This document shows, piece after piece, positions 36,626-48,295 of a stretch of 64,000 bases of DNA. The position numbers and the translations under genes were made by a program. This DNA comes from Marisa cornuarietis. Taxonomy: Eukaryota > Mollusca > Gastropoda > Architaenioglossa > Ampullariidae. Where the stretch lies: assembly GCA_004794655.1 (NCBI GenBank), contig SMMW01000001.1, positions 19,354,501 to 19,418,500 of the forward strand. Reading direction: 5' to 3'. Below the pieces are notes generated by a model that made no database searches, was not told the DNA's origin, and saw nothing but the letters and a program-made list of their open reading frames with translations. The number at the start of each line of letters is the position of its first letter. Position 1 is the first letter of the stretch.

Positions 36626-37711
36626 TCAGGGACCGCTGAGAAACGTGACCTTATAGCTAGTGTCAATTGTATTGCTAGATTTCTCTTTGACTCGCTCCTT
36701 AATTTTATTCAGGAAAATGAAAGTAAAAAATTTCTCTCGGTATTTCGCGCCAGTCAGACAATAGAGGTAAAAGGTCGCGGCGTTGTTGCCGATCCACAAG
36801 AAGTGTAAAACAGCGTAAGAAAGGTCGTCAGCATCGGCAATGTACTGGTCCTCACCTGCACCTTCAAAGAATCTCTCCCTGAATATTAAGTACACAGAAA
36901 ATGGTGACGTAAGTAGGAGAAAAGTAACCGAAGTTGCTATCAACGTCACAGTCATGGACGACGTTTTCTTTTCACGTGCACGTAACCGATCTGTGTTTCC
37001 TGCCGAAAACCGTTTTCTGGCCTCTTGTAGAGACTGACCCACCTTCCAGATGAGCACGGAGTTAGAGACTAACAGAAGAACGACAGGAGCGAGGCTACAG
37101 AAGAACGTGTCCATCCAGCCCCAGATATTGTAGAAAAAGTTACCATAATCAGAACCAATGAACATGTCAAAACACTTGGGTGTAGTGGTATTCGAAGGCA
37201 AAGTGACTGTCAGGCCATACAAGATGTGAGAATTAAGGACGAGAAAAAACACGAGAACGCCGCTCATCAAGATCTTGGCGAACCTTGCCGTGAACACGAC
37301 CTTCACCTTGTGCGGCCACAAAATACTGGTGGCCTTCTGGACGGTCATAATCACTAAGATAGACGCTGACATCTGGCCAGAGAAGTAACAAAAAAATTGT
37401 CTAAGTGTGCATATGAAGGAGGAATACACGAACACGTCCAGAGCATCTAGCAGATAGAAGAAAGGAGCGAACCACAGGGAGGTGAGGTCGGAGATGGCCA
37501 GGCAGGTGAAGAAGACGGACATGGAGGAGTGGGAGGCCCTGTACTCTCGCCGTTGTATCAACAGTATCATGACATTGCCGAATGTTCCCAACACCATGAG
37601 GAGGGGCATCCCCAGCTTCCACACCAACATCGTCGCCTGTCTCATCGCCGTCACTTCCTTGACCCTGGCGACTGCCATCTGTGTATAGTTCGACATACCA
37701 GGAGTAAACAT
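36626..37711 (-). CDS. Rhodopsin-like (class A) GPCR, paralogue 4
   Basis: Single-exon receptor of 361 codons from the ATG at 37711 (MFTPGMSNYT); the open frame reaches 37735 only through a TTG. Sequons NYT (8-10) and NTTT in ECL2. TM1 GTFGN, TM2 LAISD followed by LWFAPFFYLLDA (Ala where the others have Asp), TM3 end VQKA, TM6 LTSP, TM7 TFYLYCLTG. Unlike paralogues 1-3 it keeps the TM3 disulphide Cys (C101 in FICTLRQF) along with the ECL2 Cys (TPKCFDMF). An extra Cys lies in TM3 (FFCYFSGQ), where the other six have YLTGH or FMTGH. The TM5-ICL3 block (37026-37135) differs by one base from paralogues 1 and 2. The tail KSSNTIDTSYKVTFLSGP is distinct. Its closest relative in the window is the pseudogene at 41645. 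Confidence 0.92.
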   Translation of the reverse strand: MFTPGMSNYTQMAVARVKEVTAMRQATMLVWKLGMPLLMVLGTFGNVMILLIQRREYRASHSSMSVFFTCLAISDLTSLWFAPFFYLLDALDVFVYSSFICTLRQFFCYFSGQMSASILVIMTVQKATSILWPHKVKVVFTARFAKILMSGVLVFFLVLNSHILYGLTVTLPSNTTTPKCFDMFIGSDYGNFFYNIWGWMDTFFCSLAPVVLLLVSNSVLIWKVGQSLQEARKRFSAGNTDRLRAREKKTSSMTVTLIATSVTFLLLTSPFSVYLIFRERFFEGAGEDQYIADADDLSYAVLHFLWIGNNAATFYLYCLTGAKYREKFFTFIFLNKIKERVKEKSSNTIDTSYKVTFLSGP

Positions 37712-38531
37712 CTCCTTTCTCTCCTTAATTCTCAACTGTTGCCTTTAATTATGCTTGCTCATTATTCCAGTTCTCGAAAACCATGTATTAAAGATATGGT
37801 TCTTCCGACAGCAAGCAAACCTGAAGTGGAAGGCTGTTCATTTCAGACTGTAATTTATATGCTGTCATTGACAAAAACGAAAGTTTGAAGATTATTTAAA
37901 CGCTACTAATTGTGAAGCACTTATCATAAAACCGAAGAAATGTTTGCTGAGAAAATGTAGACTAATGAATATGAATATTGATAAAAGAAAAATAAAAGTG
38001 CAACGGTATGTAGGAGACAGAGACATCATTAAACAGAGAAGTGTATGTTAAACATCAAACTGAAGTGGTTATTCAAATAAAAAGTACAGTTCACAAAAGA
38101 AACGAGCAAGACAAGAATTACAAAAGGGAGATCAATGAATAATATCGTCCTCGATCTTCACTCTCCAGCAAAGTTTATGGCAGTAAACTTGGCAAACACC
38201 TTTAGACTTTTATTTTAAAATACACATACAACAAGAAAAAATTTAAGCGCTATGTAAATTCTCATGGTGAAAAGTTCTAGTTATCTTGGGATGTCGACGA
38301 AAGCTAATTGTTTACTCTCTGATTCACGCCCAAGCCGTAAAATTAAGGTTAATTATACCTGTATACATAGCTTTAAATATAAAACCGATTGCATAGTATG
38401 TTACAAGGATGAAAGGTGAGCTGCAAGACTAAGGGACGATAAAGTAAATATTGGAAGCAAGAATAACTTTGTTAGGCTTTAATACATGTGTGTATATACA
38501 TGATTTTCTTTATTCGTGGCTTATATATTTA

Positions 38532-38596
<65 letters not shown>

Positions 38597-39985
38597 TAGG
38601 GGATCTTGGAGAGAAAAAGACTTTGTGTACATTACCATGGATGATCTGTTCTGCTTAGCAAAATACTGTTAAATGACTGTGCTACTTTAAATGTATATGT
38701 TGTGCTTATGTACGTATGTAAGGTGCTATATTTGGTGTGCATTCTGTGTAAAAAAAACTCACACTCATTATTTTCTTGGTTCAGTTGGGTGGCTAACGCG
38801 TTCCTTTGCTAGTGGATGTTTGTTGTCTGTTTTCATCTTTTTCCAAGACCTGAGTCCCGCTTAGTGTTTGCTGTTGATCTGTGCTTGTGGTACTTCACTT
38901 GCTTTCTTCTGGAATGTTGTTCTTTGTCTTGCTTTTTTTTTTTTACAATTTTGATAACTTACTTTGTTGATTTGAAGTCTCTTCTGTCACATCTGCGCCA
39001 TCTTGCTGCTGCTATATATATGATTTGTGAGGCGTGTTAGCAGTAGAATTTAACTCGATTATCTCTTTACTGCAATTTCTCCGTAAATGTTCTCGACTGT
39101 TAATGTTGCTGCTTTGCCATTGATCTTTGTGCGAACCGAAACTGATAGACATGTCCTCTGCATTCTTAAGTCTTTTGTGTTGGAATTTGGAACATGGGTT
39201 GTCACTTGGAGCCTTTGAGTTCCTGGGTAGTTCAAGCACTACATCAACCTCACCTTTTCTGCTCGTACTGATTGCCAGTCCTTTTTTTCTGCTGAGCTGT
39301 CCAGGAATGGTTCTACTGATCTGCTTGAGATATATATTGTGACCGTACCTGGCGGACATAACGATTCTGTAACGAGTCAGCCCGTTTCTCAATCTTTTTT
39401 TCGAGGGGGGGGGGGAAAGGAAGTTTTCAGGGAGAATTTATGTTCAAATTCTGGCTCTCACTCGTCGGGTGTGCTATTTGATCAAACAGTTCAGGTTGTG
39501 TTCTTTTTCCTCAGTTACTACCCGCCCGCACTTAGCGTACCTTGGAGTCCACAAGAGAACCTCCTGATATTCTTAAAGTCTGTTCGCTACGGTACGTCCT
39601 TCATATCGGGATGGAATAAGTTCTCTGTCTTGTCCGTGTACTTTACATCTGTCCTGTTCTGGATTTTAAGGCACAATGGACATCACAAAGTTCACCATGT
39701 GTTTTATTCATCTAGACTGGGAAAAACGTATGAAACCCCCCCATTCGTGTTCACGCAAGCAGGTATGTAAATTCAAAAAAGTTTATTTACATTTTGTACA
39801 AGATAAGAATCAATTACTGACCCTATGATAATTCTACCTCTCCCAGCACTAAATCCCATTTCTTCTACATCACCCCAAAAATGAAGCATTAGCATCTGCA
39901 GTCATTTTAGCAACTATCCAACCCGAGATCCAACTAATTATACCAAACAGTTTTAAAAGAGGTAGGGGATTGGTTTTGAGTCTGT
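37712..39985. other. Intergenic, upstream of GPCR 4
   Basis: No gene recognised. A (GT)n microsatellite lies at 38533-38595. The proximal 100 bp should hold the 5' UTR of receptor 4. Short frames at 38816-39770 lack any domain. Confidence 0.5.
38533..38595. repeat. (GT)n microsatellite
   Basis: About 31 uninterrupted GT units. Confidence 0.97.
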
Positions 39986-40195
39986 GAGTCTTTACGACAA
40001 CTAGCTTTCTTTCGTGCATACAGGGTGTAGACAGATGCAGGTGTGCATATTAATGTGCGACAGATGCCGTCCAGTAGAACTAGAAGTCTTTACGACAACT
40101 AGCTATCTCTCGTATGCTAGATGTATGTGTGCTTATGTGCGAAAGCCAGCATCTAGCATTACGGAGTCTCTATGACAACTAGCCGTCTCTCCACG
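39986..40195. repeat. 2.5-copy imperfect tandem repeat
   Basis: Units of roughly 80-95 bp begin with GAGTCTTTACGACAACTAGC at 39986, 40081 and 40163 (the last with CTATGACAACTAGC). Each continues with a TCTCTCGT-like and then a GTGTGCATAT or TGTGCTTATGTGCGA segment. Non-coding. Confidence 0.75.
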
Positions 40196-40631
40196 CCCAC
40201 GGTCTTCTGGGGTTTGGAGCTGAGCTAGGTGCCTGGTTTCCTTTCTAGAATCTTGGTTATAGACCCGAGGCAGGACCTGCTTTCGACCCAAAAACAAGAT
40301 GCCAACACTAATTATCGTTTGCAATTTCTACTGGAAGACAAGCGCTATCCCATCTTCTTCAATGTCATTTGCGACACTCGCGCGCACTCACTGCCTGCGT
40401 GGACGGAAGGGTGGGAGATAAAGTGTAAGCTGGAGGCAAGCAGGGCGTTGCCATCGATACACGTTGTCGCAAACAAGCACCCCGCTGCATATTTGTTTAT
40501 TTTCTGAATGAACCGTGTAGCTCCCTAACGGCAAGATCTCATTTCTTGTTGAAGGAGATAACTATGTACCAGCACACCATCTTCAGTGTTGTAACAAGGG
40601 TGTAAATCAGTATTCCCTCTTTCTATTGTAA
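40196..40631. other. Intergenic, no gene recognised
   Basis: A 92-codon open frame overlaps 40229-40507 (+) without recognisable motifs; not called. Confidence 0.4.
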
Positions 40632-40897
40632 GGCCGTATTCATGAAGTGAGGGTAAGTCGTTGTTCCGGGTTAAATCAAGGACACTCGTTTTGTAGTTAT
40701 AAAGCAGCTTCTAGACTCCACTGATGTTGTTTTACTCCTGGGAAAGCAGTTATAAAGCAGCGGCAAAGATTTTGTGGGGTAAAGTATCACAAAGCAATAT
40801 ACACAGGGTTTGGGCAGTGCATCGCAACCACGGGAGCAAGAAGTTTGTCATTGATTTCCCTTGGGCAATTGTTTACCCTCACTTCATTAGTTTTGCC
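40632..40897. mobile_element. MITE-like element copy 4 (best preserved)
   Basis: About 266 bp with inverted termini. The left end has TGAAGTGAGGGTAA (40643-40656) and the right end has TTACCCTCACTTCA (40872-40886), inside longer degenerate ends (left GGCCGTATTCA, right TAGTTTTGCC). The interior shares ACTCCACTGATGTTGTTTTA and TGTGGGGTAAA with copies at 1, 6805 and 7118. No coding capacity. A non-autonomous DNA transposon is the simplest reading; flanking target duplication is not clear. Confidence 0.55.
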
Positions 40898-41355
40898 AAT
40901 GCAGTTAAAGAACATTTTCGGAAAAGGCATCTGCTTCACTCATAGTCAAACAGTTACGTAGCAGTCAAGCTGCAATGGCAAAGTGGATGAAAGTAAACCA
41001 GTGGTAGTAGCAACTGGCAAGTCTTTATGTATGTAGATATGTGCATACGTAGGGTATATGTAGATATATATGTATGTATATGTAGGTGACTATTTAACTG
41101 CATCTGTTTCCATGTGTAACTTTTATTTCATGAGTGCTATTCTCTCTAAAGTCTAAAATATATCAAAATAGTACAACATCTCTGTAGCGATATTCCCACA
41201 GACGGGACAATCCTTGCATTGCTACGCTAGATTTCAACCTTATAGTTCAGTTTCATACGTGCCAGAGGCTGAACTCTGGATTCTGAGTATATATGGTGAA
41301 CCCGGCCGAAAGCACCTCGTGAACGGAGCGGATGTAATGGAGTTATAGAAGCCTC

Positions 41356-41399
<44 letters not shown>
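41356..41399. repeat. (TG)n microsatellite
   Basis: About 22 uninterrupted TG units. Confidence 0.95.
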
Positions 41400-41402
<3 letters not shown>

Positions 41403-41644
41403 TTATTAGGTTCTTTTCCCTCTAGAAGACGACCCAAACGCTTCCCTGGCAAGTATAGAGACATACCGAGAGAGAGGAATATCAGTAATGAGAGCACTTT
41501 CCCTTTAAAAGAGCGAGTTCCACTAGCTGTGTCGCCCCTCTAGGCACTTTTTTGTTCTGAATGCTTTTTCGAAAAAAAATAATTCCCCTTGGCTCAAGCA
41601 AGAACAGATAAAAAAAATTAGGAGAAAGAAAACCCTAGAACTCT

Positions 41645-41962
41645 GCTATCAAGGTCTTGACGAACCTTGCCATGAACACGACCTTCACCTCGTGCGGCCA
41701 CAAAATACTGGTCGCCTTATGGAACGCGGAGCGTCATGACACGTGCCCTGTAAAATAACTAATTAAAAACTAATTGTGCAGACAAAGAAGTAGTACATGA
41801 AAACGTCCATAGATTCTAGCAGATATGAGATCAAAATAAACCACAGGGAGGTGAGGTCGGAGATGGCCAGGCAGGTGAAGAAGGAAGGCGCTGTACTCTC
41901 GCCGATGTATCAACATGATGTTGCCGAATGTTCTCAACACCATGACCAGGGGTAACCCTTTT
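41645..41962 (-). pseudogene. Truncated GPCR pseudogene of the cluster family
   Basis: On the minus strand this matches the receptor family from TM1 (GTFGN region, near 41940) to the start of TM4 (FARTL, near 41665). The ICL1 block has lost about 17 bp and the TM3 block about 20-25 bp; both shift the frame. Stops follow TM3. The N-terminus and everything after ICL2 are missing. The TM2-TM3 loop (ESMDVFMYYF) and TM2 flank resemble paralogue 4 more than paralogues 5 or 7. It lies at the same relative position to the AT-rich module (42250-43700) as paralogue 5 does to its module copy, which marks it as the dead copy of a duplicated unit. Confidence 0.85.
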
Positions 41963-42249
41963 GACAGATGACATGATGGTTGGTGAATACGTAATCATTG
42001 TTGGTAAAATGCCGGATTTAAAGACTATGGAAACCGGCATAAGTAGAAATCAAGTATCTTTTACCATCTGGATACATGCAGACAAGAAGCAACATAAATA
42101 GCGATAGAAATCATGTTGTTTTTAAACACATGCCTGTTTTATGCAACAATGAATTATTTTTGCAAATGAAATAGCACAGAAATTGCAATGTTCAATAGTT
42201 TTGAGACCACAAAGACCTGACAAAATCATAATTACATATTTGCGTACTC

Positions 42250-43700
42250 GGGATGTGGTCTCAGTTATAAAATTATGATGTTTCAACTTTTCGCAAACAA
42301 ACACAAAAGAAATTCTGCAGATGGATTCTTAGTTTCTGAAACCATGTAATTATCTGCTATCTCATCCACACGGTCAGTAAGATAATATACAATTATGGGT
42401 AATTGTATATAAACTTTAAACACATTTGAATGGTTAACATTTATTTGGCATTCCTTTAATATTAAATGGGTGTCTGTAACTATTTTCAAATGTAGTCTCT
42501 TATACCAAAAAAATTAAAGTTTCTTTTATCATACTGTCTCCAGTCTAGTCATTTCATAGTAGACATAATCATAACAACCGCATTTTGCTTAAAACTGATA
42601 TCGTAGTTAAAGTTTGCATCTTCCTGAATCTGATCCATGGGAATTTTGAGCATTTTCAGGGAGTTGGTTTTGTTACAACCAGTCTATATAGCGACTCATC
42701 CCATTCAGTTCATTTCAATGAAATATTAAAAAGCGAAGGCAATTACAGTACTTTTTCGTTTTATGAAATAATTTTATTGCTCTTCATGTATTTCTTTATA
42801 ATTCTTTCGGTTTTATTCAGTTATTTTTCTTTTATTCGTCGATTTTTTATAAGCAAATTCTATTTGGCATTTTTGTATTTCATGGGGATCTATGTGGACA
42901 TGGACCTGAAAGTGTATATTTTCCTTAAAAAAGATAAAGAAGTCGCCTGTTAGGGACGAGGCTCACGTTAAGAACATTCCAACTACTTGTTCATGTAAAC
43001 AGATTTCGATAATGTGTCAGTGGGACAATGTGCTTGATGTGCTATCAATTTTAAAGATAAAATATTGTTTATTGATAGCATCTTCCTATCAAGTATTTCA
43101 TAATGTCTAGCGAACCTTTTATTTATTTCATGCATAATTCTCACCAAATAACGCCTGTAGGTGTATGCTATACAACTTCCCAGAATTCAGTGTATCAGAA
43201 GCCTGGACCTGCCGACACTGTGTACAAAATTTTACTCCCTACTCACTTTACTTCTTTCTTTTTGTGGTTATATATTTTATTATAAAGTTGCTTACAATTT
43301 TCATTATGACATTCCATAGACTTGGTGCAGATTTTTTAGCTCACTACTCAATTTGCATCAATAATAAAGCAAGCATTCATAAAAGTTATAGGGATAGCTG
43401 TATAAAAATATTATTTGCCAAACAAATCCTTTCGTGATTGATTATTAGCTTTCTTTCTTTGAATCCAAATCAAAACAAAAATTTTGCTTACCAACCAATA
43501 TTTCTCGAAAACTCGTTATGTATCAAAATTGCCTGTTCCTCGTTTTCATTAAGACTATCTCGGATGTTCTAGCATCCTGCACTTTAAGAATGTAAACTAA
43601 ACCTATTTTCAGTATCTGAAAATCCATTAATAGGACGATCAACTATTTATACATTGAAATTTATAGTAAAAAGAACGAAAAGTGAGAGGCAGATTCATGA
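42250..43700. repeat. Duplicated AT-rich module, copy 1
   Basis: Colinear with 46755-48295 over about 1.45 kb. Shared landmarks include CTGATATCGTAGTTA, CCATGGGAATTT, AATAATTTTATTGCTCT and TTTCATGGGGATCTATGTGG. Also shared are ACTCACTTTA-TTCTTTCTTTTTG and CAACTATTTATACATTGAA. Insertions and deletions are frequent. Open frames in one copy have stops in the other, so it is not coding. It is part of the receptor duplication unit. Confidence 0.85.
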
Positions 43701-44182
43701 GTTAGACCTTACAAGACCTTTAAGGTTCTTTCAATGTAGCATCTATTCGTCAAGCAGTCACTCGTGAGCAGGTGACGGTGTGAACATGCCGTGGAGTGTT
43801 CTGCTAATTTAAAAAGGTCATCACAAAGAGATGATTGTAACTGAGATAATGCTTTCTACCGACCCACAGCTAACCACCCCAGTTTTCCTGATGTAACACT
43901 CACCTCGCTGTCTCGATAAACAAATTCCACGTAACCTTTCAACATGATCACTTGGGTGTGGAAGTAGGATGTGAAGTAATAGGTCACGTGAACTGACCAG
44001 GAGATCACACAACAGTGGATACCTTTGTCTCCATTTTCTCGTTGACATTATATATATATATATATATATGCGCTTGTAAGCACTTTTCACTGAAAAGACC
44101 GCTGCTTGATATCAGTTCAAAATGTCCCATCACATGCCGTTTTTGCTGCAAGGGTACCAGATGGGTTAGGGTTAAAGCGAGA
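43701..44182. other. 3' flank of GPCR 5
   Basis: No gene recognised. Contains a (TA)n run near 44048-44069. No clear AATAAA is seen for receptor 5. Confidence 0.5.
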
Positions 44183-45274
44183 TTAGCTTTTAAACGCTTT
44201 GCATGACACATGTTGTGACAGCGCCAGTCGACTATTAGCGGATTTCTCTACGATTCGCTCCTTGGTTGTTTTTCTGTAAATAACATTGAAAAAATTATCC
44301 CGGAACTTGGCGCCGGTCAGACAGTAGATGTAAAAGGTCACAGCATTGTTGCCGATCCACAGGAGATGTAATGCGACGAAAGCGAGGTTGTTGGCATCTA
44401 AGATGGACTGGTCGTCTTCCGCGCCTTGCATAAACTTCTCCTTGAACACGAAGTACACAGAAACTGGTGACGTAAGCAGCAGAAAAGCCACGGAAGTTGC
44501 TATCAGCGCCACGGTCATGGACGAAGTTTTCTTCTCACGTGCACGTAACTGATCTGCGTTTCCTGCCAAAAATCGTCTTCTGGCCTCTTGTAGCGACTGG
44601 CCCACCTTCCAGATGAGCACGGAGTTAGAGATTATTAGAAGAGTAACCGGGGCTAAGCTACAGAAGAAGGTGTCGATCCATCCCCAGACATTGTTGAAAA
44701 AGTCGGCGTAATCTGTGTTCACGTACACGTAAAAACACTTGGCAGTGGTGTTACCTGTAGGCTCATAGAGTGTAATTCCATACAAGAGATGGGAATTGAG
44801 GAGAAGAAAGAACGCGAACACGCAACTCATCAAAGTCTTGGCGAACCTTGCCGTGAACACGACCTTCACCTTGTGCGGCCACAAAATACTGACCGCCTTC
44901 TGCGCGGTCATGGTCACTAAGATGGACGCTGACATGTGGCCAGTCAGGTAGGTAGCAAACGTTCGCACCTTGCACAAGACATCGATGTAGAGGTAGATAT
45001 CAAATGCTTCAAGCCACCAGAAAAAAGGGTCAAACCACAGGGAGGTGAGGTCGGAGATGGCCAGGCAGGTGAAGAAGACGGACATGGAGGAGTGGGAGGC
45101 CCTGTACTCTCGTCGCTGTATCAACAGTATCATGATGTTGCCGAACGTTCCCATCACGATGACGAGGGGCATCCCCACGTGCCATAGCAGCACCGTCGCC
45201 TGGCGGACTGGAGTCACGTGATCTAACTCGGCGACAGCCGTCTGCGTGCCGTTTGGAAGCCCTGGCGCCAGCAT
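44183..45274 (-). CDS. Rhodopsin-like (class A) GPCR, paralogue 5
   Basis: Single-exon receptor of 363 codons from the ATG at 45274 (MLAPGLPNGTQ). Segments are roughly TM1 28-52, TM2 64-90, TM3 101-124, TM4 144-170, TM5 200-223, TM6 252-276 and TM7 298-320. Sequons NGT (8-10) and NTT in ECL2. The disulphide pair C101/C180 is present. DRY is QKA (125-127); TM6 has LTSP and TM7 TFYIYCLTG. It is the sister of paralogue 7, with about 27 differences over the first 335 residues by my count. After KERIVEKSAN the two C-termini differ because of a small indel that changes frame. About 1.2 kb of upstream sequence is shared with paralogue 7, so both were copied with their regulatory DNA. Confidence 0.93.
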   Translation of the reverse strand: MLAPGLPNGTQTAVAELDHVTPVRQATVLLWHVGMPLVIVMGTFGNIMILLIQRREYRASHSSMSVFFTCLAISDLTSLWFDPFFWWLEAFDIYLYIDVLCKVRTFATYLTGHMSASILVTMTAQKAVSILWPHKVKVVFTARFAKTLMSCVFAFFLLLNSHLLYGITLYEPTGNTTAKCFYVYVNTDYADFFNNVWGWIDTFFCSLAPVTLLIISNSVLIWKVGQSLQEARRRFLAGNADQLRAREKKTSSMTVALIATSVAFLLLTSPVSVYFVFKEKFMQGAEDDQSILDANNLAFVALHLLWIGNNAVTFYIYCLTGAKFRDNFFNVIYRKTTKERIVEKSANSRLALSQHVSCKAFKS

Positions 45275-46500
45275 TTCCTACGACTGAATATTTTTGCGTG
45301 AATATATTATAGAGCCACGTATTCTGCCTTCTATTTACAGTCTAAGCGAAAAAAAAACTTCAAAATATTTTTTTTTAATCTTAAAAATGTCACGCGTATT
45401 CTTTGGATTGATCTGACAGAAGACTAAACCAAGTAGATATAAAAACACACGAAAATCGTATTATATATAATGTATTACAGTGTTGTCTCTGCTAACAATC
45501 GATCAGTAAGCTAACAAATGTCCGGTCCTTTGCAGTGTTTAAACAAGAAAACAGAGTCGAAAAACAAACTTGGGAGGCACCTGACACTTCTCTTGTATAC
45601 ATACGTGTTTTCAATCTACAGACTGAGTTGTATCATGCAAATAGCAAGTAGAAACAACAAGAAGTTTAGTAATTTTTCTAGAAATAGAAGAACTGAATTA
45701 TGAAATCCGATATTATTCCAACAAGAAAATATTTCTGTGATTTATCCCCATTCAAATAAAGATTAAAGGCAAATTCAAAATTTACCAACTAACTGACGTT
45801 TAAATGAATTATTTACTTTTAAAAGATTATTTTTTATAAAGATATAAAACATGCAATTGTTCTCAGGCAATATTTAATCATAGATCCCCTCGCGAGTAAA
45901 TATGTAAACTGTCATGATTATAATACCCAAAATCTCCGACAAGCCTGCATTTGTGTAAGACCATTGTGAGCAAGCTTTACTCTTCGTTTTTGAAGAGGTC
46001 GTAAAACATGTGGAAACTCGAAGATGCGTCCTTGGTTACTTGAGCGCTTCAGGGATTTTCTTGGAATTTGAACACTTGCACATTTCTTCATCTGCTACTC
46101 GGCAAACCCTCAGCACGTTACTCGTAAGTGGTCGTGAGAAGTCCACCCTCCATGAACAGCGGGAAACACACAAATCAGCGAATATCGTTTGCAACCTATG
46201 CTGTGAGCTGGAAAATGTGACAAATTTTGAAATCTTGAAGCTTAAGTAGAAATGCCTACAGCAGTCTGTGTTCTGCCACTTAAATGGAGCCAAAAGCCTG
46301 TACACAAAGAACAGCAAAAATCTTAGATTAAAAACCTAATATATTTTACCTACTAAATTAGACTCAAGTCGTAGACGCTTTTGTCGACGTAATTACGAAA
46401 AGAGCAAATAATTTGCTTCGGAATGTGACATTTTACATAACAGTTTGAAGCAAAGACTATCAATACATAAGCCAAAGAGTCCACCAGTAGCTTTTAAAAT
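45275..46500. repeat. Segmentally duplicated upstream region of GPCR 5
   Basis: Colinear with 57427-58650 upstream of paralogue 7, with indels. Landmarks in order: TTTGGATTGAT, GCTAACAATCGA, a 28-bp identical block at 45523-45550, AACAAGAAAATAT, and TTCTTCATCTGCTACTCGGC. No coding potential. It should include the 5' UTR and promoter of receptor 5. Confidence 0.8.
45523..45550 (-). promoter_or_regulatory. Conserved non-coding block upstream of GPCR 5
   Basis: A 28-bp block (GGTCCTTTGCAGTGTTTAAA then CAAGAAAA) is identical at 57673-57700 upstream of receptor 7, whereas its surroundings have diverged. It lies about 250 bp from the start codon in both genes. A regulatory element or a conserved UTR/splice segment are both possible. 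Confidence 0.35.
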
Positions 46501-46754
46501 GTGTTTAGAATCTCTTCTTTCTTCATTCTTGTGATGCTTTATTCCACCCAGCCCATCCCTTATGAAGTATGGAGTATTGGCAGAGCAGGGTAGCCAGTCA
46601 GATAGTTTGTCAAAATGTCAGTCTTATGATTAGTTTGTTGATCATTAGAACATTAATTCCCATTTTTCTGTCCATAAATAAGCCTCAGGTTTGCCCAACT
46701 GCCTTATTTGTTTAGAAGGTAAGCAGGCGGTGTCAGTCAGTATAAACAAATAAT

Positions 46755-48295
46755 ACATAATTATGGTGTTTTACCTTTACGCAAACACAAAACAAAACAA
46801 CTAGTTTAATATTTTGCAGATAAATTCTTGTTTTTTGAAAGCATTTCGGAAGAAGGCCATTGTTTTCTCTCTCTTCCACATAGTCAGTAGGATATTATAC
46901 AATTATTGGTAATTACAGGTGTATATACAGACATTTGCATACTTAACATTCATTTGGCATTCTTTAAACATTAAATGTCTGTAACTATTATCAAATGTTA
47001 AAATCTTTTACCAATAAATAAAAGCCAATTTTATTTTGCTGCCTCCAAATTAGTCAATTCATAGTAGAAATAATAATAATAATAATAATAACAAATAATA
47101 TTTAATATACTTTTTAAAGCTGATATCGTAGTTACAGTTTGCTTCTTCCTCAAAGCTTTCCATGGGAATTTATTTTCGAGCAAAAAACATTCTCAGGAAG
47201 TTCACTTTCTAAGAGCCAGTCCATATCGGGGTCTCGCCCCATTGTTCATTTCAATTGAGTCTTCGAAACCAAAAGCGGTTCTAGTCCAAAAATGCACCAA
47301 AATAAAGTGCACTTGTCGTACTTTTTCGTTTAAGAAATAATTTTATTGCTCTACTTGTATCGTTTATAATTCTTTCGGTTTTATTCAGTTACTTGTCTTT
47401 TATTCATCGATTTTTTATAATCAAATACTATTTGGCATTTTTGTATTTCATGGGGATCTATGTGGACATGCGTGTATGTGAGCGGACATTTCAAGATGAA
47501 GAAGTTGCATCTTAGTAACGAACCTAACGTCAAGAAAATTCAAACTACTTATTTATGTAAGACGATTTTGAAAATGTGAAAGTGGGACAATGTGCTTCAT
47601 GTGCTATTAGTCTAAAAGATAAAATATTGTTTATCGGTATCGTCTCCCCATAAGGTATTACATAATGTCTATCGAGCTTTTTTATTTATTTAATGCATAA
47701 TTTATTTCATTTAATTTATAATGAAGTCTGTAAATGTTGCATGCAGTACAGCTTCTCGCAATCTAACAGTGTATCAGCAGTCTGAACCTTCGGATAGTAT
47801 CTACACAATTGTACTCCCCACTCACTTTAGTTCTTTCTTTTTGTCGTTATTTTGTATTACAAAGTTGCTTAAAATTTTAATTATTACATTCATAGACGGG
47901 ATACTTATTTCTTAGCTCACTGCTAAATTTGCACCAATAATAAAGCAAACATTCACGAACGTTATAGGGATAATGGTAAAAAAAAGGTTGCAAAGACAAG
48001 ATACTTTGCTAAATAAATTCTTTCTTGATTCTATACCTCCCTTCTTAGAATCCAGACCAAAACAAAAATACATTATTGATCCCTCGTAAATTTAGCCCAC
48101 CAAGCAATTTTTCTTGGTAACTTTATGTATCGTTTTTATTAAGACTATTTAGTAGGTTCAAACATGTTGCATTTTAAGATTGTAAACTAAACCAATTTTC
48201 AGTATTTTGAAATCCGATAATAGGATGATCAACTATTTATACATTGAAGTTTTGTGGTAGATTGAAAAGTGAGGGGCAGATTCATGTTGGTGCCG
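46755..48295. repeat. Duplicated AT-rich module, copy 2
   Basis: Second copy of the module at 42250-43700, same orientation. It contains an extra (AAT)n at about 47069-47100 and an internal insert near 47285-47310. Its end (GAAAAGTGAGGGGCAGATTC, near 48265) matches copy 1 (near 43680). Confidence 0.85.

Noticed and set aside
42585..42953. 122-codon hydrophobic frame
   Set aside because: The duplicated copy of this segment (near 47110-47510) has stops and indels, so there is no coding conservation.
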